Part shown: positions 1 through 9,788 of the stretch, in pieces
How the letters are laid out: every line of letters begins with the position of its first letter
How positions within the stretch are numbered: position 1 is the stretch's first letter
Origin: Roseateles_B sp041913905
GTDB lineage: Bacteria > Pseudomonadota > Gammaproteobacteria > Burkholderiales > Burkholderiaceae_C
Reading direction: 5' to 3'
Length of the DNA stretch: 64,000 bases
NCBI GenBank assembly: GCA_041913905.1
Contig: JAYSEK010000002.1
Location: 62,001-126,000, forward strand
Notes under the pieces: model-generated
Seen by the model: only the letters and a program-made list of their open reading frames with translations
Told to the model about the DNA's origin: nothing
Database searches by the model: none
Made by a program: the position numbers and the translations under genes

Positions 1-573
1 CTGCCCAGCTCGCCCGTGCCCCTGATCCGGCTGCTGGCCCAGCAAAGCGGCTGCTTCCGCGTGGTGGACCGCTCCGCCGGCCTCAAGGCCACGATCAAGG
101 AGCAGGAGCTCAAGGACGCCGGCATCCTGCGCAAGGAAGGCAGCACCGTGCACAAGGGCCGCGGCTATGAGGCGCAGTACAGCCTCACGCCCAGCCTGAC
201 CTTCAGCGAGCAGAACGCCGGCCGCGAGGTGGGCGGACTGATGGCACAGATCCCGGTGCTGAACAAGTTCGTTGCCGCGGCCGAGCAGGTCAAGCTCAAG
301 GAAGCGCAGGTGGCCCTGCTGCTGACCGACAACGAAACCACCGAGCAGCTGGCCGCCGCCACCGGCTCCGTCCGCGTGACCGACCTCGGCATGGGGGGGC
401 TCGTGGTCGGCAAGCTGGGCGGTGCCGGCGGCGCGGGCTGGGCCAACAGCAATGAGGGCAAGGTGATTGCCGCCGCCTTCCTGGATGCCCACAACAAGCT
501 GGTCGTGCAGGTGCGCGAGCTGGCCGCCAAGGATCTGCCGCCGCCGGTGGCCACCAAGCACGGCAAGACCTGA
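1..573 (+). CDS. CsgG/HfaB-like protein, 5' part missing
   Basis: This is the 3' part of a gene that enters from outside the window. The frame is open from base 1 and 190 residues are visible. The text PVPLIRLLAQQSGCFRVVDR near the start and the phrase SLTPSLTFSEQNAGR resemble the CsgG/HfaB family of outer-membrane-associated secretion or attachment lipoproteins. That match is by recall, not by search. The N-terminal signal and lipobox would lie outside the window. A Gly/Ala-rich stretch (GGLVVGKLGGAGGAGW) precedes a helical C-terminus. The TGA stop at 571–573 lies inside the dispersed 14-base word described elsewhere, so the last residues (GKT) are encoded by that word. Function is uncertain. 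Confidence 0.5.
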   Translation: MPSSPVPLIRLLAQQSGCFRVVDRSAGLKATIKEQELKDAGILRKEGSTVHKGRGYEAQYSLTPSLTFSEQNAGREVGGLMAQIPVLNKFVAAAEQVKLKEAQVALLLTDNETTEQLAAATGSVRVTDLGMGGLVVGKLGGAGGAGWANSNEGKVIAAAFLDAHNKLVVQVRELAAKDLPPPVATKHGKT

Positions 574-576
574 CCC
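563..576 (+). repeat. Dispersed 14-mer GCAAGACCTGACCC, copy 1
   Basis: Exact copy, plus orientation. It contains the TGA stop of the upstream CsgG-like gene and runs into a 15-bp tandem duplication. Confidence 0.85.
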
Positions 577-603
577 TCATCCGCAAGACCCTCATCCGCA
601 AGA
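574..603 (+). repeat. Tandem repeat, two 15-bp units
   Basis: CCCTCATCCGCAAGA occurs twice in direct succession, at 574–588 and 589–603. Each unit contains GCAAGA, the first part of the dispersed 14-mer, so the duplication probably arose from that word. It is intergenic. Confidence 0.9.
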
Positions 604-707
604 CCCGGTGCTTGGCTGGGGCATGGGGGCAGGCGCCTGCGCGCAGGCCCCGAGCTGCCCACAATGCGCTCGCGGACCTCGTCTTGCCGGGTCCGAGGAG
701 GAAGCGC

Positions 708-1088
708 ATGCCCCTGGTCACGATCACCGTCCAATCGCCCAAGTCCCCCGAGTTCAAGCGCCAGGTGCTGGATGCGCTGCATGCCGCCCTGGTCTCGGTC
801 GGCGTCCCGGAAGCGGACCGCTTCCAGCGCGTGCTGGAGCTGCCGCCCGAAGATTTCGTCTTCGACGCCCACTACCCCGACACCGCGCGGCCCCGTGGCG
901 CGGACTTCGTCCTGGTCGAGGTGCTCTGGTCCGTGGGGCGCAGCGTCAAGATCAAGCGCCAGATGCTGACCGAGCTGGCCAGGCGCTGGGAGGCCGCCGG
1001 CCTGGATCCCGAGCAATTGATGTTGGTCATGAAGGAGACCCAGTGGGAAAACTGGTCCTTCGCAGGAGGTCGATTGCTGCACACCTGA
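708..1088 (+). CDS. Tautomerase-superfamily protein
   Basis: The product is 126 residues. It starts MPLVTITV, so removal of Met exposes Pro-1, the catalytic base of the 4-oxalocrotonate tautomerase/MIF superfamily. The rest (LVEVLWSVGRSVKIKRQMLTELAR, shown in part) fits the longer tautomerase family of about 125–130 residues. The start at 708 is chosen because a strong GAGGAGGAAG ribosome site lies just before it and because it supplies Pro-1; the frame is open further upstream without such support. The gene stands alone between the CsgG-like gene and nudB. The substrate cannot be read from the sequence. Confidence 0.8.
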   Translation: MPLVTITVQSPKSPEFKRQVLDALHAALVSVGVPEADRFQRVLELPPEDFVFDAHYPDTARPRGADFVLVEVLWSVGRSVKIKRQMLTELARRWEAAGLDPEQLMLVMKETQWENWSFAGGRLLHT

Positions 1089-1137
1089 GCCCACGCCGCT
1101 CCGGGATCGGGCGGGACAGCCCGGCAAGGGCTGGGCT

Positions 1138-1674
1138 ATGCTTCTGCGCATGTCCGCCAGTCCTGCCGTCCATCCTGCCGCCGGAGCACCGCTTGCTGCG
1201 GAGCGCCCTTTCAAGATCCCGGAGTCCGTGCTGGTCGTGATCCACACGCCGGACCTGCAGGTGCTGATGCTGGAACGGGCGGACAGACCCGGCTTCTGGC
1301 AATGCGTGACCGGCTCCAAGGACAGCCCGGGCGAGGACTTGCTGAGCACGGCCTGCCGTGAGGTCGAGGAGGAAACGGGCATTCGCGTCGGGTCGCCCGA
1401 GGTGCCCATCCAGGCCTTGCACGACTGGGCCCTGGCCAATGTCTACGAGATCTACCCCGTCTGGCGCCATCGCTATGCGCCGGGCGTGACGCACAACACC
1501 GAGCATGTCTTCGGCCTGACGGTGCCCGCAGGCACGGCGGTGCGCCTGGCGCCTCGCGAGCATTTGCAGTACCGCTGGCTGCCCTGGCGCGAGGCCGCGG
1601 ACCTGTGCTTCTCGCCGTCCAATGCCGAGGCCATCCTGCATCTGGCCCGCTTCAGCGGCGCGGAGGATCGCTGA
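1138..1674 (+). CDS. nudB: Dihydroneopterin triphosphate diphosphatase (Nudix)
   Basis: This 178-residue Nudix hydrolase removes pyrophosphate from dihydroneopterin triphosphate in folate synthesis. The Nudix box is visible around residues 62–85, with the core REVEEETGI. The spacing between its first Gly and Glu is one longer than in the general pattern, which is usual for this subfamily. FWQCVTGSKD precedes it, and the C-terminal LQYRWLPWREA is typical of NudB. Start 1138 gives MLLRMSAS; ATG 1150 is an equally possible start. The stop overlaps the next start by one base (TGATG at 1672–1676), so nudB, the EEP hydrolase and clsB look like one coupled operon. Confidence 0.88.
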   Translation: MLLRMSASPAVHPAAGAPLAAERPFKIPESVLVVIHTPDLQVLMLERADRPGFWQCVTGSKDSPGEDLLSTACREVEEETGIRVGSPEVPIQALHDWALANVYEIYPVWRHRYAPGVTHNTEHVFGLTVPAGTAVRLAPREHLQYRWLPWREAADLCFSPSNAEAILHLARFSGAEDR

Positions 1675-2498
1675 TGCGTACCGGCGCCTTCCGTCATTCG
1701 AGCTTCGCCTCGGACTCCGTGGTCGGCGCTCAGTCGCCAGGCGCGGCGCGGCTGAAGGTCGCGACCTACAACATCCACAAGGGCGTGCGCGGTCTCGGGC
1801 CGACCAAGCGGCTGGAGATTCACAACCTGGGCCTGGGCATCGAGGCGCTGGAGGCGGATCTCGTGTTCCTGCAGGAGGTGCGGCATTTCCACCACCGCGA
1901 GGCGCGCGAGTTCGACCACACCTTTTTCGGCTGGCCGCAGGAAGGCCAGGCCGAGTTCCTGGCGCCCACCGGCTACGAGGTCGCCTACCGGACCAACGCC
2001 GTGACCAAGCACGGCGAGCATGGCAATGCGCTGCTGTCCCGCTTTCCGCTGGGGGACATCGGCCATCACGACGTCTCCGACCACCGCTTCGAGCAACGCG
2101 GCCTGCTGCACGTGCCGGTGCGCTGGCAGGACCAGGAGTTGCATGCGGTGGTGGCCCATCTGGGCCTGATGCACAGCAGCCGCATGCGCCAGGTGCAGCG
2201 CCTGGCAGACTTCATCGAGGCTCATGTGCCGGCCGGGGCGCGCCTGATCGTTGCCGGTGATTTCAACGACTGGGGCGAGCGCCTGGATCCGGCCATGAAC
2301 GACTGCGGCCTGCGGCGCGCCGAAGACCCGGCCAGCGGCTCGCGCCCGGCCACCTTCCCGTCGCGCGTGCCGGTGTTCGCGCTGGACCGCATCTACACCC
2401 GCGGGCTGCAGTGCACCCGGCTCAAGGTTCCGCGCGGCCCCAGCTGGGCGCGCATGTCGGACCATCTCCCCCTGCTGGCCGAACTGGAGCTGGCCTGA
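1674..2498 (+). CDS. Endonuclease/exonuclease/phosphatase-family hydrolase
   Basis: The product is 274 residues with the EEP fold landmarks in order: ATYNIHKGV near the N-terminus, FLQEVRHF with the metal-binding Glu, AHLGL, GDFNDW, and a final SDHLPL. These are the metal and catalytic residues of DNase I-like phosphodiesterases. Such proteins sit between nudB and clsB in many Burkholderiales, where the partner clsB suggests a role in phospholipid or phosphodiester metabolism rather than DNA repair; that is inference. The start overlaps the nudB stop. There is no signal peptide. Confidence 0.85.
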   Translation: MRTGAFRHSSFASDSVVGAQSPGAARLKVATYNIHKGVRGLGPTKRLEIHNLGLGIEALEADLVFLQEVRHFHHREAREFDHTFFGWPQEGQAEFLAPTGYEVAYRTNAVTKHGEHGNALLSRFPLGDIGHHDVSDHRFEQRGLLHVPVRWQDQELHAVVAHLGLMHSSRMRQVQRLADFIEAHVPAGARLIVAGDFNDWGERLDPAMNDCGLRRAEDPASGSRPATFPSRVPVFALDRIYTRGLQCTRLKVPRGPSWARMSDHLPLLAELELA

Positions 2499-2501
2499 GC
2501 C

Positions 2502-3776
2502 ATGACGGACCTCGGGCAGCACCTGAGCTGGCATGCCGTGGCCCGTCCCCAGTTCAGCGGGGGCAACGAGGTGCGCCTGTTGCAGGGCGGCGACGAGCTG
2601 TTTCCGGCCCAGGAGGCGGCCATCGCCCATGCGCGGCATGAGGTCTGGCTGGCCACCTACATCTTCCATCATGACGAGGCAGGGGGAGCGCTGGTCACCG
2701 CCCTGAAGGCCGCCGCGGCCCGTGGCGTGCGCGTGCGGGTGGTCGTGGACGGCTTCGGCTCCAAGGCGAGCCTGGGGTGGCTCAAGGCCCAACTGGCCGA
2801 CAGCGGCGTGGCCCTGGCCATCTTCCGGCCCATGGACCGCTGGTGGCGCTGGCTGCAGCCGGGGCAGTTGCGGCGTCTGCACCAAAAACTCTGCGTCGTG
2901 GATGGCGAGTACGCCTTCGTGGGCGGCATCAACATAATCGGCGACCGCATGGACCTGAACCATGGCCGGCTGGACGCGCCGCGCCTGGATTTCGCGTTCG
3001 CCCTGCGCGGGCCGGTGGTGGAGCCGGTTCACCAGGCCGCGCGCGCCGTCTGGACGCGTGCCTGGCTGGGACGCGACTTCGGCGAGGAGCTGCTGGCCCT
3101 GGTGCGCAGCCCCGAGCCCCTGCAGCGCATGCGGCGGCTGTTCCGGCGTCTGCGCATGAGCGGCCGCGAGCCGCAGGACACCGGCCTGGACCTGCCGCCC
3201 GTCTGCGCGGCCTTCGTGCTGCGGGACAACCTCCGCCAGCGCCGCACCATCGAGCGGGCCTACATCGAGGCCATACGCGGGGCCCAGCAATCGGTGGACC
3301 TGATCACGCCCTACTTCTACCCCGGGCGAGCCTTTCGCCGCGCGCTGCTGAGCGCGGCGCGGCGCGGCGTGCGCGTGCGCCTGCTGCTGCAAGGCAAGGT
3401 GGACTACCGCATTGCTGCGATGGCGGCTCATGCGCTGTATGCGGAGCTGCTGAGCCGCGGCATCCAGATCTACGAATACACCCAGGCCTTCCTGCACGCC
3501 AAGGTGGCGGTGGTGGACGGCCGCTGGGCCACGGTGGGCAGCTCCAACATCGACCCGCTGTCGCTGCTGCTCAACCTGGAGTCCAACGTGGTGGTCGAGG
3601 ATGAGGCGGTGGCCGGCGAGGTATCGACCGCCTTCGAACAGGCGCTGGCGGGCTCGGTGTGCATCACCGACGAGCGCGCGGTGGGCACGGGCGTGCGCGC
3701 CGTGCTGCGCCGCGGGCTGGTGGCCTGGGCGGCCTATGTGTACCTGCGGGTGGCGGGGGCGACGGGGCGGTATTGA
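2502..3776 (+). CDS. clsB: Cardiolipin synthase B (phospholipase D family)
   Basis: The product is 424 residues with two phospholipase D HKD motifs, HQKLCVVD (about residue 127) and HAKVAVVD (about residue 331). The second is followed by GSSNIDPLS, the typical ClsB continuation. The enzyme joins phospholipid head groups to make cardiolipin at the inner membrane. Length and the absence of N-terminal transmembrane helices fit ClsB rather than ClsA. It starts three bases after the EEP hydrolase stop, as the last gene of the nudB operon. The C-terminal tail (RGLVAWAAYVYLRV) is hydrophobic and may contact the membrane. Confidence 0.88.
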   Translation: MTDLGQHLSWHAVARPQFSGGNEVRLLQGGDELFPAQEAAIAHARHEVWLATYIFHHDEAGGALVTALKAAAARGVRVRVVVDGFGSKASLGWLKAQLADSGVALAIFRPMDRWWRWLQPGQLRRLHQKLCVVDGEYAFVGGINIIGDRMDLNHGRLDAPRLDFAFALRGPVVEPVHQAARAVWTRAWLGRDFGEELLALVRSPEPLQRMRRLFRRLRMSGREPQDTGLDLPPVCAAFVLRDNLRQRRTIERAYIEAIRGAQQSVDLITPYFYPGRAFRRALLSAARRGVRVRLLLQGKVDYRIAAMAAHALYAELLSRGIQIYEYTQAFLHAKVAVVDGRWATVGSSNIDPLSLLLNLESNVVVEDEAVAGEVSTAFEQALAGSVCITDERAVGTGVRAVLRRGLVAWAAYVYLRVAGATGRY

Positions 3777-3793
3777 GTGCTAGCACTGGGCGC

Positions 3794-3808
3794 CTGCGGA
3801 GACCGCAG
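3794..3808. terminator. Short hairpin between convergent genes
   Basis: CTGCGG, loop AGA, CCGCAG lies in the 48-bp gap between convergent clsB and the binding-protein gene. It has no T-run, so terminator function is only a guess from position. Confidence 0.3.
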
Positions 3809-3824
3809 CCGCCACGGCTCCGGT

Positions 3825-4910
3825 TCAACGCAGCAGCACTCTCGCGTCGAACTGATAGCGCAGCAGCCCCGGATTCAGCGCCCGGCTGTAGCGCCGGAAG
3901 TCCAGCTCGGCCAGGCCCTTGCCGTGACGGGCCAGGTAGCGCTCTGCGTCCTGCTCGCTGAAGAGCATGAACATGCTTTGCTGCTGCATCAGCCCCTGGT
4001 CCTTGAAGTCGCGGCCGCGGTGGTAGTCGTGGATCATCACCAGGGCCCAGGCGCCGCACAGGAAATGGCCGCCGGCCAGGGCGCTCAGCTCGCCCTTGAT
4101 GCGCGCCTGCATGGCCTCGGCGGAGGTGTTGATGGCCGAGACCAGCAGCTGGCGGCCTGGCTGCAGATGGCGGTTGCGCGCCACCTGCATGGCGCCAAAG
4201 GCCATCAGGTCGGAGCCGACCCACAGCAGCCGTGCCTCCGGGTGGGCTGAAAACATCTCGGCGGCGAGTTCGGCCGCCAGGTCCCTGTTGAAGTCGCCAA
4301 AGCCGACCTGGTCCAGGACCACATCGCGCTGCTCGGACACCGCGCGGCGCATGCCCTCGGTACGGGCAATGGAGACCGGCGTGGAGCGATCCCCGGAGAT
4401 GGCCAGCAGGTGCAGCTTGCCGTCCGCGGCCTGCAGGCCCTGGCGCCGTCCTTGCTCGATCAGCTCGCGGGCGGTGAGGTAGCCGGCGTCCTCCGCCATG
4501 GGTTCCAGGCTGCCGATCAGCAGCGGCAATCCCGCGCGCGGCGCCCAGGTGCGCCGCTCCTGAGGCAGCAGGCCGCTGAAGGCGGCGAAGGTCTTGACGC
4601 CGGCCGCAGCCAGCGTGCGCGAGGCTTCCACCAGCACGCCTTTCTCGTTGACCAGCACCACGTAGTCGGGCCGCTGCGCGGCCGGGCGTGCAGCCAGTTC
4701 GCGGGCCAGCCGCAAGGCGCGCTCGGGATCGCGCTCGGCAAACTGCTGCTCGAAGCTCATGCCCAGGTTGCGGGCCGCCTGCTGCATGGCCTCGCCGGCC
4801 GTCAGCCAGTAGGTTTCGTCGTGCCGGCCGGGGTTGATGAAGCTCACGCGCTGAGCCTGGGCGCTCAGCGCCAGCAGACTGGCGGCAATCAGGATCAGCA
4901 GGGCGCGCAT
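3825..4910 (-). CDS. Orphan periplasmic binding protein (type 1 fold)
   Basis: The product is 361 residues. The start at 4910 gives a clear signal peptide (MRALLILIAASLLALSAQAQ) with cleavage near residue 20. The mature part reads like an RbsB/LacI-type ligand-binding protein: VSFINPGRHDETYW at the start, WVGSDLMAFGAMQVAR in the second lobe, and LVSAINTSAEAM. No permease or ATPase gene is adjacent, so it may feed a transporter encoded elsewhere or act as a ligand sensor for a membrane kinase. It lies downstream of hutH on the same strand but behind a terminator, so it is probably not part of the hut operon. The ligand is unknown. Confidence 0.7.
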   Translation of the reverse strand: MRALLILIAASLLALSAQAQRVSFINPGRHDETYWLTAGEAMQQAARNLGMSFEQQFAERDPERALRLARELAARPAAQRPDYVVLVNEKGVLVEASRTLAAAGVKTFAAFSGLLPQERRTWAPRAGLPLLIGSLEPMAEDAGYLTARELIEQGRRQGLQAADGKLHLLAISGDRSTPVSIARTEGMRRAVSEQRDVVLDQVGFGDFNRDLAAELAAEMFSAHPEARLLWVGSDLMAFGAMQVARNRHLQPGRQLLVSAINTSAEAMQARIKGELSALAGGHFLCGAWALVMIHDYHRGRDFKDQGLMQQQSMFMLFSEQDAERYLARHGKGLAELDFRRYSRALNPGLLRYQFDARVLLR

Positions 4911-5010
4911 GGGACAGCGAGGAGATGTTCCCGCGGATTGTCCGGCCGGGTCTGGCTTGCGTTGCGTCAAGTTGGCGCCCCACCGCGGCGCGTGCGCGCC
5001 GCAGTTCACG

Positions 5011-5053
5011 AAAAAGGCCCCTGCGTCTCCAGCGGCGGGGGAGGCAGGGGCCT
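5011..5053 (-). terminator. Rho-independent terminator of hutH
   Basis: On the minus strand AGGCCCCTGC (5053–5044) pairs with GCAGGGGCCT (5024–5015), followed by TTTTTC. It lies 25 bases after the hutH stop and separates the hut genes from the binding-protein gene. Confidence 0.85.
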
Positions 5054-5077
5054 GTGCAGGCCGTTCCGGCCGTGGCG

Positions 5078-6625
5078 TCAGGCCAGCACGTGCAGGCTGC
5101 CCACCTCGGCGGCCAAGGCGGCCAGCTCGCCACCCTCGACCAGGGCGAAGGCGCGCTCGATGTCCGGCGCCAGGTAGTGGTCGGTGGGCATGGCGCGGCA
5201 GTCGCGGCGGACCAGGGCGTGGGCCTTCTCCAGCGCGTCGGAGCTCTTGAGCGGGCGCAGGAACTCGATGCCCTGGGCCGCGGCCAGCAGCTCGATGCCG
5301 ATGATGTGGGCGGTGTTGTCCAGCATCTGACCCAGGCGGCGGGCGCCGAAGGTGGCCATGGACACGTGGTCTTCCTGGTTGGCGCTGGTGGGCAGGGAAT
5401 CGACGCTGGCCGGGTGGGCCAGGCTCTTGTTCTCGCTGGCCAGGGCGGCGGCGGTCACGTGGGCGATCATGAAGCCCGAGTTCAGGCCGGCGTTGGCGGT
5501 CAGGAAGGGCGGCAGGCGCGATACGCCGGCATCGATCAGCATGGCGATGCGGCGCTCGGCGATGGCGCCCACCTCGGCGATGGCGCAGGCCAGGGCGTCG
5601 GCGGCCAGGGCCACGGGCTCGGCGTGGAAGTTGCCGCCCGAGACCATGTAGCTGCTGCCATCTTCCTGGGCAAACACCAGCGGGTTGTCGGTGACGGCAT
5701 TGGCCTCTCGCAGCAGCACGTCACGCACATAGCGGGACTGGTCCAGGCAGGCGCCCATCACCTGGGGTTGGCAGCGCAGGCAGTAGGGATCCTGCACGCG
5801 CTCGTCACCCTCCTTGTGGGACGCGCGGATGGCGCTGCCGTCCAGCAGCTGGCGGTAGGCTTGCGCGGCTTCGATCTGGCCGGGCTGGCCGCGCACCTCG
5901 TGGATGCGCGGGTCGAAGGGGCCGTCGCTGCCGCGGGCGGCGTCCAGGCTCAGGCTGCCGGACACGATGGCGGCGGCATAGACCGTCTCGAAGCGCAGCA
6001 GGCCTTCCAGCGCCAGGGCGGTGGAGGTCTGCGTGCCGTTGATCAAGGCCAGGCCTTCCTTGGCTTGCAGCACGAGGGGCTGCAGGCCGGCCGCGGCCAG
6101 GGCCTCGCGGGCCGGGCGGCGCTGGCCGTCGACCAGCATCTCGCCTTCGCCCAGCAGGGCCAGGGTCATGTGCGACAGCGGGGCCAGGTCGCCCGAGGCG
6201 CCCACCGAGCCCTGGCTGGGCACATAGGGCACCAGGCCGGCATTGAAGACGTCGATCAGGCTCTGCACGACTTCCTCGCGCACGCCCGAGTAGCCGCGGG
6301 CCAGCGAGGCGGCCTTGGTGGCCAGCATCAGGCGCACGACGCTGGGCGCCAGCGGCGCGCCCACGCCCACGCAGTGCGAGCGGATCAGGTTGAACTGCAG
6401 CGTGGCGAGGTCGTCCTTGCTGATGCGCGTCGATGCCAGCTTGCCGAAGCCGGTGTTCACGCCGTAGACGGCGGCGTCGCCGGCCGCATGGGCCTGCACG
6501 ATGGCGGCCGAGCGGCGGATGGTCTCGCGTGCCGAGGTATGCAGGGCGATGCGCACGCCGCCGTTGCGGATCTGGCGCAGCTGGTCCAGCGTCAGCTGGC
6601 CGGGGGTCAATTCGAGAGTGGTCAT
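5078..6625 (-). CDS. hutH: Histidine ammonia-lyase
   Basis: The product is 515 residues, the normal family length. It removes ammonia from L-histidine to give urocanate, the first step of histidine use. The Ala-Ser-Gly triad that cyclises to the MIO cofactor is present at about residues 143–145 (SQGSVGASGDLAPLSH). YGVNTGFGKLAS near residue 54 is the other family hallmark. It is downstream of hutU in the same minus-strand transcript, with a 78-bp gap that holds a copy of the dispersed 14-mer. The terminator after it closes the operon. Confidence 0.97.
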   Translation of the reverse strand: MTTLELTPGQLTLDQLRQIRNGGVRIALHTSARETIRRSAAIVQAHAAGDAAVYGVNTGFGKLASTRISKDDLATLQFNLIRSHCVGVGAPLAPSVVRLMLATKAASLARGYSGVREEVVQSLIDVFNAGLVPYVPSQGSVGASGDLAPLSHMTLALLGEGEMLVDGQRRPAREALAAAGLQPLVLQAKEGLALINGTQTSTALALEGLLRFETVYAAAIVSGSLSLDAARGSDGPFDPRIHEVRGQPGQIEAAQAYRQLLDGSAIRASHKEGDERVQDPYCLRCQPQVMGACLDQSRYVRDVLLREANAVTDNPLVFAQEDGSSYMVSGGNFHAEPVALAADALACAIAEVGAIAERRIAMLIDAGVSRLPPFLTANAGLNSGFMIAHVTAAALASENKSLAHPASVDSLPTSANQEDHVSMATFGARRLGQMLDNTAHIIGIELLAAAQGIEFLRPLKSSDALEKAHALVRRDCRAMPTDHYLAPDIERAFALVEGGELAALAAEVGSLHVLA

Positions 6626-6659
6626 TGTTTGGGTGTTCTGTAGATCCGGAGGAAGCCCG

Positions 6660-6673
6660 GGGTCAGGTCTTGC
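6660..6673 (-). repeat. Dispersed 14-mer, copy 2
   Basis: Exact copy in minus orientation (GGGTCAGGTCTTGC on the plus strand), in the 78-bp gap between hutU and hutH. Confidence 0.85.
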
Positions 6674-6703
6674 TGGCCCCGGTCCTGTGTGGCCATCGGC
6701 CGA

Positions 6704-8380
<1,677 letters not shown>

Positions 8381-8447
8381 GGGGTGTCTCCTTGAGGAAT
8401 CGATCGGACCGGCATCGGGAAGCCGGGGTGGGACTGGAATGAAGCGG

Positions 8448-8483
8448 ACTCTAGTTGTCTATACAAGTAAAGTCAACTACCAT
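8448..8483. promoter_or_regulatory. Divergent hut promoters with embedded HutC operator
   Basis: The inverted repeat TTGTCTATACAA (8455–8466) matches the TTGT-N4-ACAA core of known HutC operators. On the minus strand TTGACT (8476–8471), a 17-base spacer and TAGAGT (8453–8448) make a good sigma-70 promoter for hutUH, with the operator inside the spacer. On the plus strand TTGTCT (8455–8460), 17 bases and TACCAT (8478–8483) could be the hutC promoter. A wider repeat, TAGTTG (8452–8457) and CAACTA (8474–8479), encloses the core. Repressor bound here should block both directions. Confidence 0.75.
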
Positions 8484-8490
8484 CCCGGCC

Positions 8491-9234
8491 ATGGCGAGTT
8501 CTGCTGCTTCCACTGCTGTTTCCAACTCCGGCGCTCCCGGTCCGCAGTACCTCAAGGTCAAGAACCACCTGCGCGAGGGCATTGCCAGCGGCCGTTGGGT
8601 GCCGGGCGATCTGCTGCCCTCGGAGGCCGAGTTGTCGGCCCAGTTCGGCCTGTCGCGCATGACGGTCAACCGCGCCTTGCGCGAGCTGCACCAGGAGGGC
8701 CTGGTGGACCGGGTCCAGGGCGTGGGCAGCTTCGTCGCGCAGATCCACCGCATTTCCTCCACGCTCACCGTGCGCGACGTGCACGACGAGATCGCCGAGC
8801 GCGGCCACCGTCATGAGGCTCGCGTGGTGAGCCTCTCGCGCATCAAGGCGGACGAATCGCAGGCGGGGCTTTTCGGCTTCAAGGCGGGCGCCCCCTTGTT
8901 TCACAGCCTGATCGTGCACCTGGAGAACGGCGTGCCCATCCAGGTGGAGGACCGCCTGGTGAATCCCGCGTCGGCACCGGGCTACCTGGACGTCGACTTC
9001 ACCCAGGTCACGCCTACGAACTATCTGCTGGAGGCCGCCCCGCTGTCCGAGGCGCGTTACACCATCGAGTCCTTGCTGCCTGGCGAGCAGGAGGCCAAAC
9101 TGCTGGGCATCAGCCGCCGCGACCCCTGCCTGGTGCTGAAGCGGCTGACCTTCAGCCGGGGCGTGCCCGTCACCCATGTGCGCCTGACCCATCCGGGCTC
9201 GCGCTACCTGCTTCAAGGAAGGTTCGAGACATGA
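8491..9234 (+). CDS. hutC: Histidine utilisation repressor, GntR/HutC family
   Basis: The product is 247 residues with an N-terminal GntR winged helix (about residues 17–80; LPSEAELSAQFGLSRMTVNR is the helix-turn-helix) and a C-terminal UTRA ligand-binding domain. In this family urocanate releases the repressor from the hut operator. The start at 8491 is preferred over the in-frame TTG at 8455 because that TTG is the first base of the operator itself. If the plus-strand promoter is right, transcription would start within a few bases of the ATG, giving an almost leaderless message. The stop overlaps the hutD start (ATGA), so repressor and enzymes are coupled. Confidence 0.93.
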   Translation: MASSAASTAVSNSGAPGPQYLKVKNHLREGIASGRWVPGDLLPSEAELSAQFGLSRMTVNRALRELHQEGLVDRVQGVGSFVAQIHRISSTLTVRDVHDEIAERGHRHEARVVSLSRIKADESQAGLFGFKAGAPLFHSLIVHLENGVPIQVEDRLVNPASAPGYLDVDFTQVTPTNYLLEAAPLSEARYTIESLLPGEQEAKLLGISRRDPCLVLKRLTFSRGVPVTHVRLTHPGSRYLLQGRFET

Positions 9235-9788
9235 GCTGGAGCATCATTTGCGCCGAGGACGTCAGCCCGCAGCGCTGGAGGAACAACGGCGGCTGGACCC
9301 GCGAGCTGCTGGCCTGGCCGCATGCGGCGGACTGGTCGCTGCGCATCAGCGTGGCGGACATCGAGGCCGACGGCCCGTTCTCAAAATTCGAAGGCGTGGA
9401 CCGCTGGTTCGCCGTGCTGCAAGGTGAGGGCGTGCGGCTCTACGAGTACGAGCTGCGCCCGGGCGACGAACTGCTGCATTTCGACGGCGCGCTGGGCCCG
9501 GATTGCGAACTGCTGGGCGGCATCACCCGCGACTTCAACCTCATGCACCGCCGCGGCAGCGGGCGCATGCGCGTCACACCCGCCAGCGAAGCCATCGAGC
9601 CCGGCGGGCGCTGGGTGGGGCTGTTCACCGGGCATGGCGGCGTGCTCACGCACGGTGCGCGCGCGATGCCGCTGCGCCCCATGAGCCTGGCCTGGTGTGA
9701 GTCCCCGGTGGCGCAGCGCTGCATGTTCAAGCATGAGGGCGGGAGCGCGGACCAGGCCTGGTGGATGCAATGGAGCGACGAGTCATGA
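9231..9788 (+). CDS. hutD: HutD-family protein
   Basis: The product is 185 residues with a cupin-type fold typical of HutD. The conserved phrases WRNNGGWTRELL near residue 17 and WSLRISVADIEADGPFSKF are present. HutD proteins do not catalyse a pathway step; work in Pseudomonas suggests they limit the level of hut expression. The gene overlaps hutC by four bases upstream and hutI by four bases downstream. Its place inside the operon supports the assignment. Confidence 0.9.
   Translation: MSWSIICAEDVSPQRWRNNGGWTRELLAWPHAADWSLRISVADIEADGPFSKFEGVDRWFAVLQGEGVRLYEYELRPGDELLHFDGALGPDCELLGGITRDFNLMHRRGSGRMRVTPASEAIEPGGRWVGLFTGHGGVLTHGARAMPLRPMSLAWCESPVAQRCMFKHEGGSADQAWWMQWSDES

Noticed and set aside
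1473..3497. Long open frame on the minus strand opposite nudB, the EEP gene and clsB
   Set aside because: High-GC shadow: composition is Gln/His/Ala/Gly-rich with no family, and three clear genes occupy the plus strand.
8455..8490. Longer hutC starting at TTG 8455
   Set aside because: The TTG is the first base of the HutC operator and lies upstream of the likely transcription start; ATG 8491 fits the family length.
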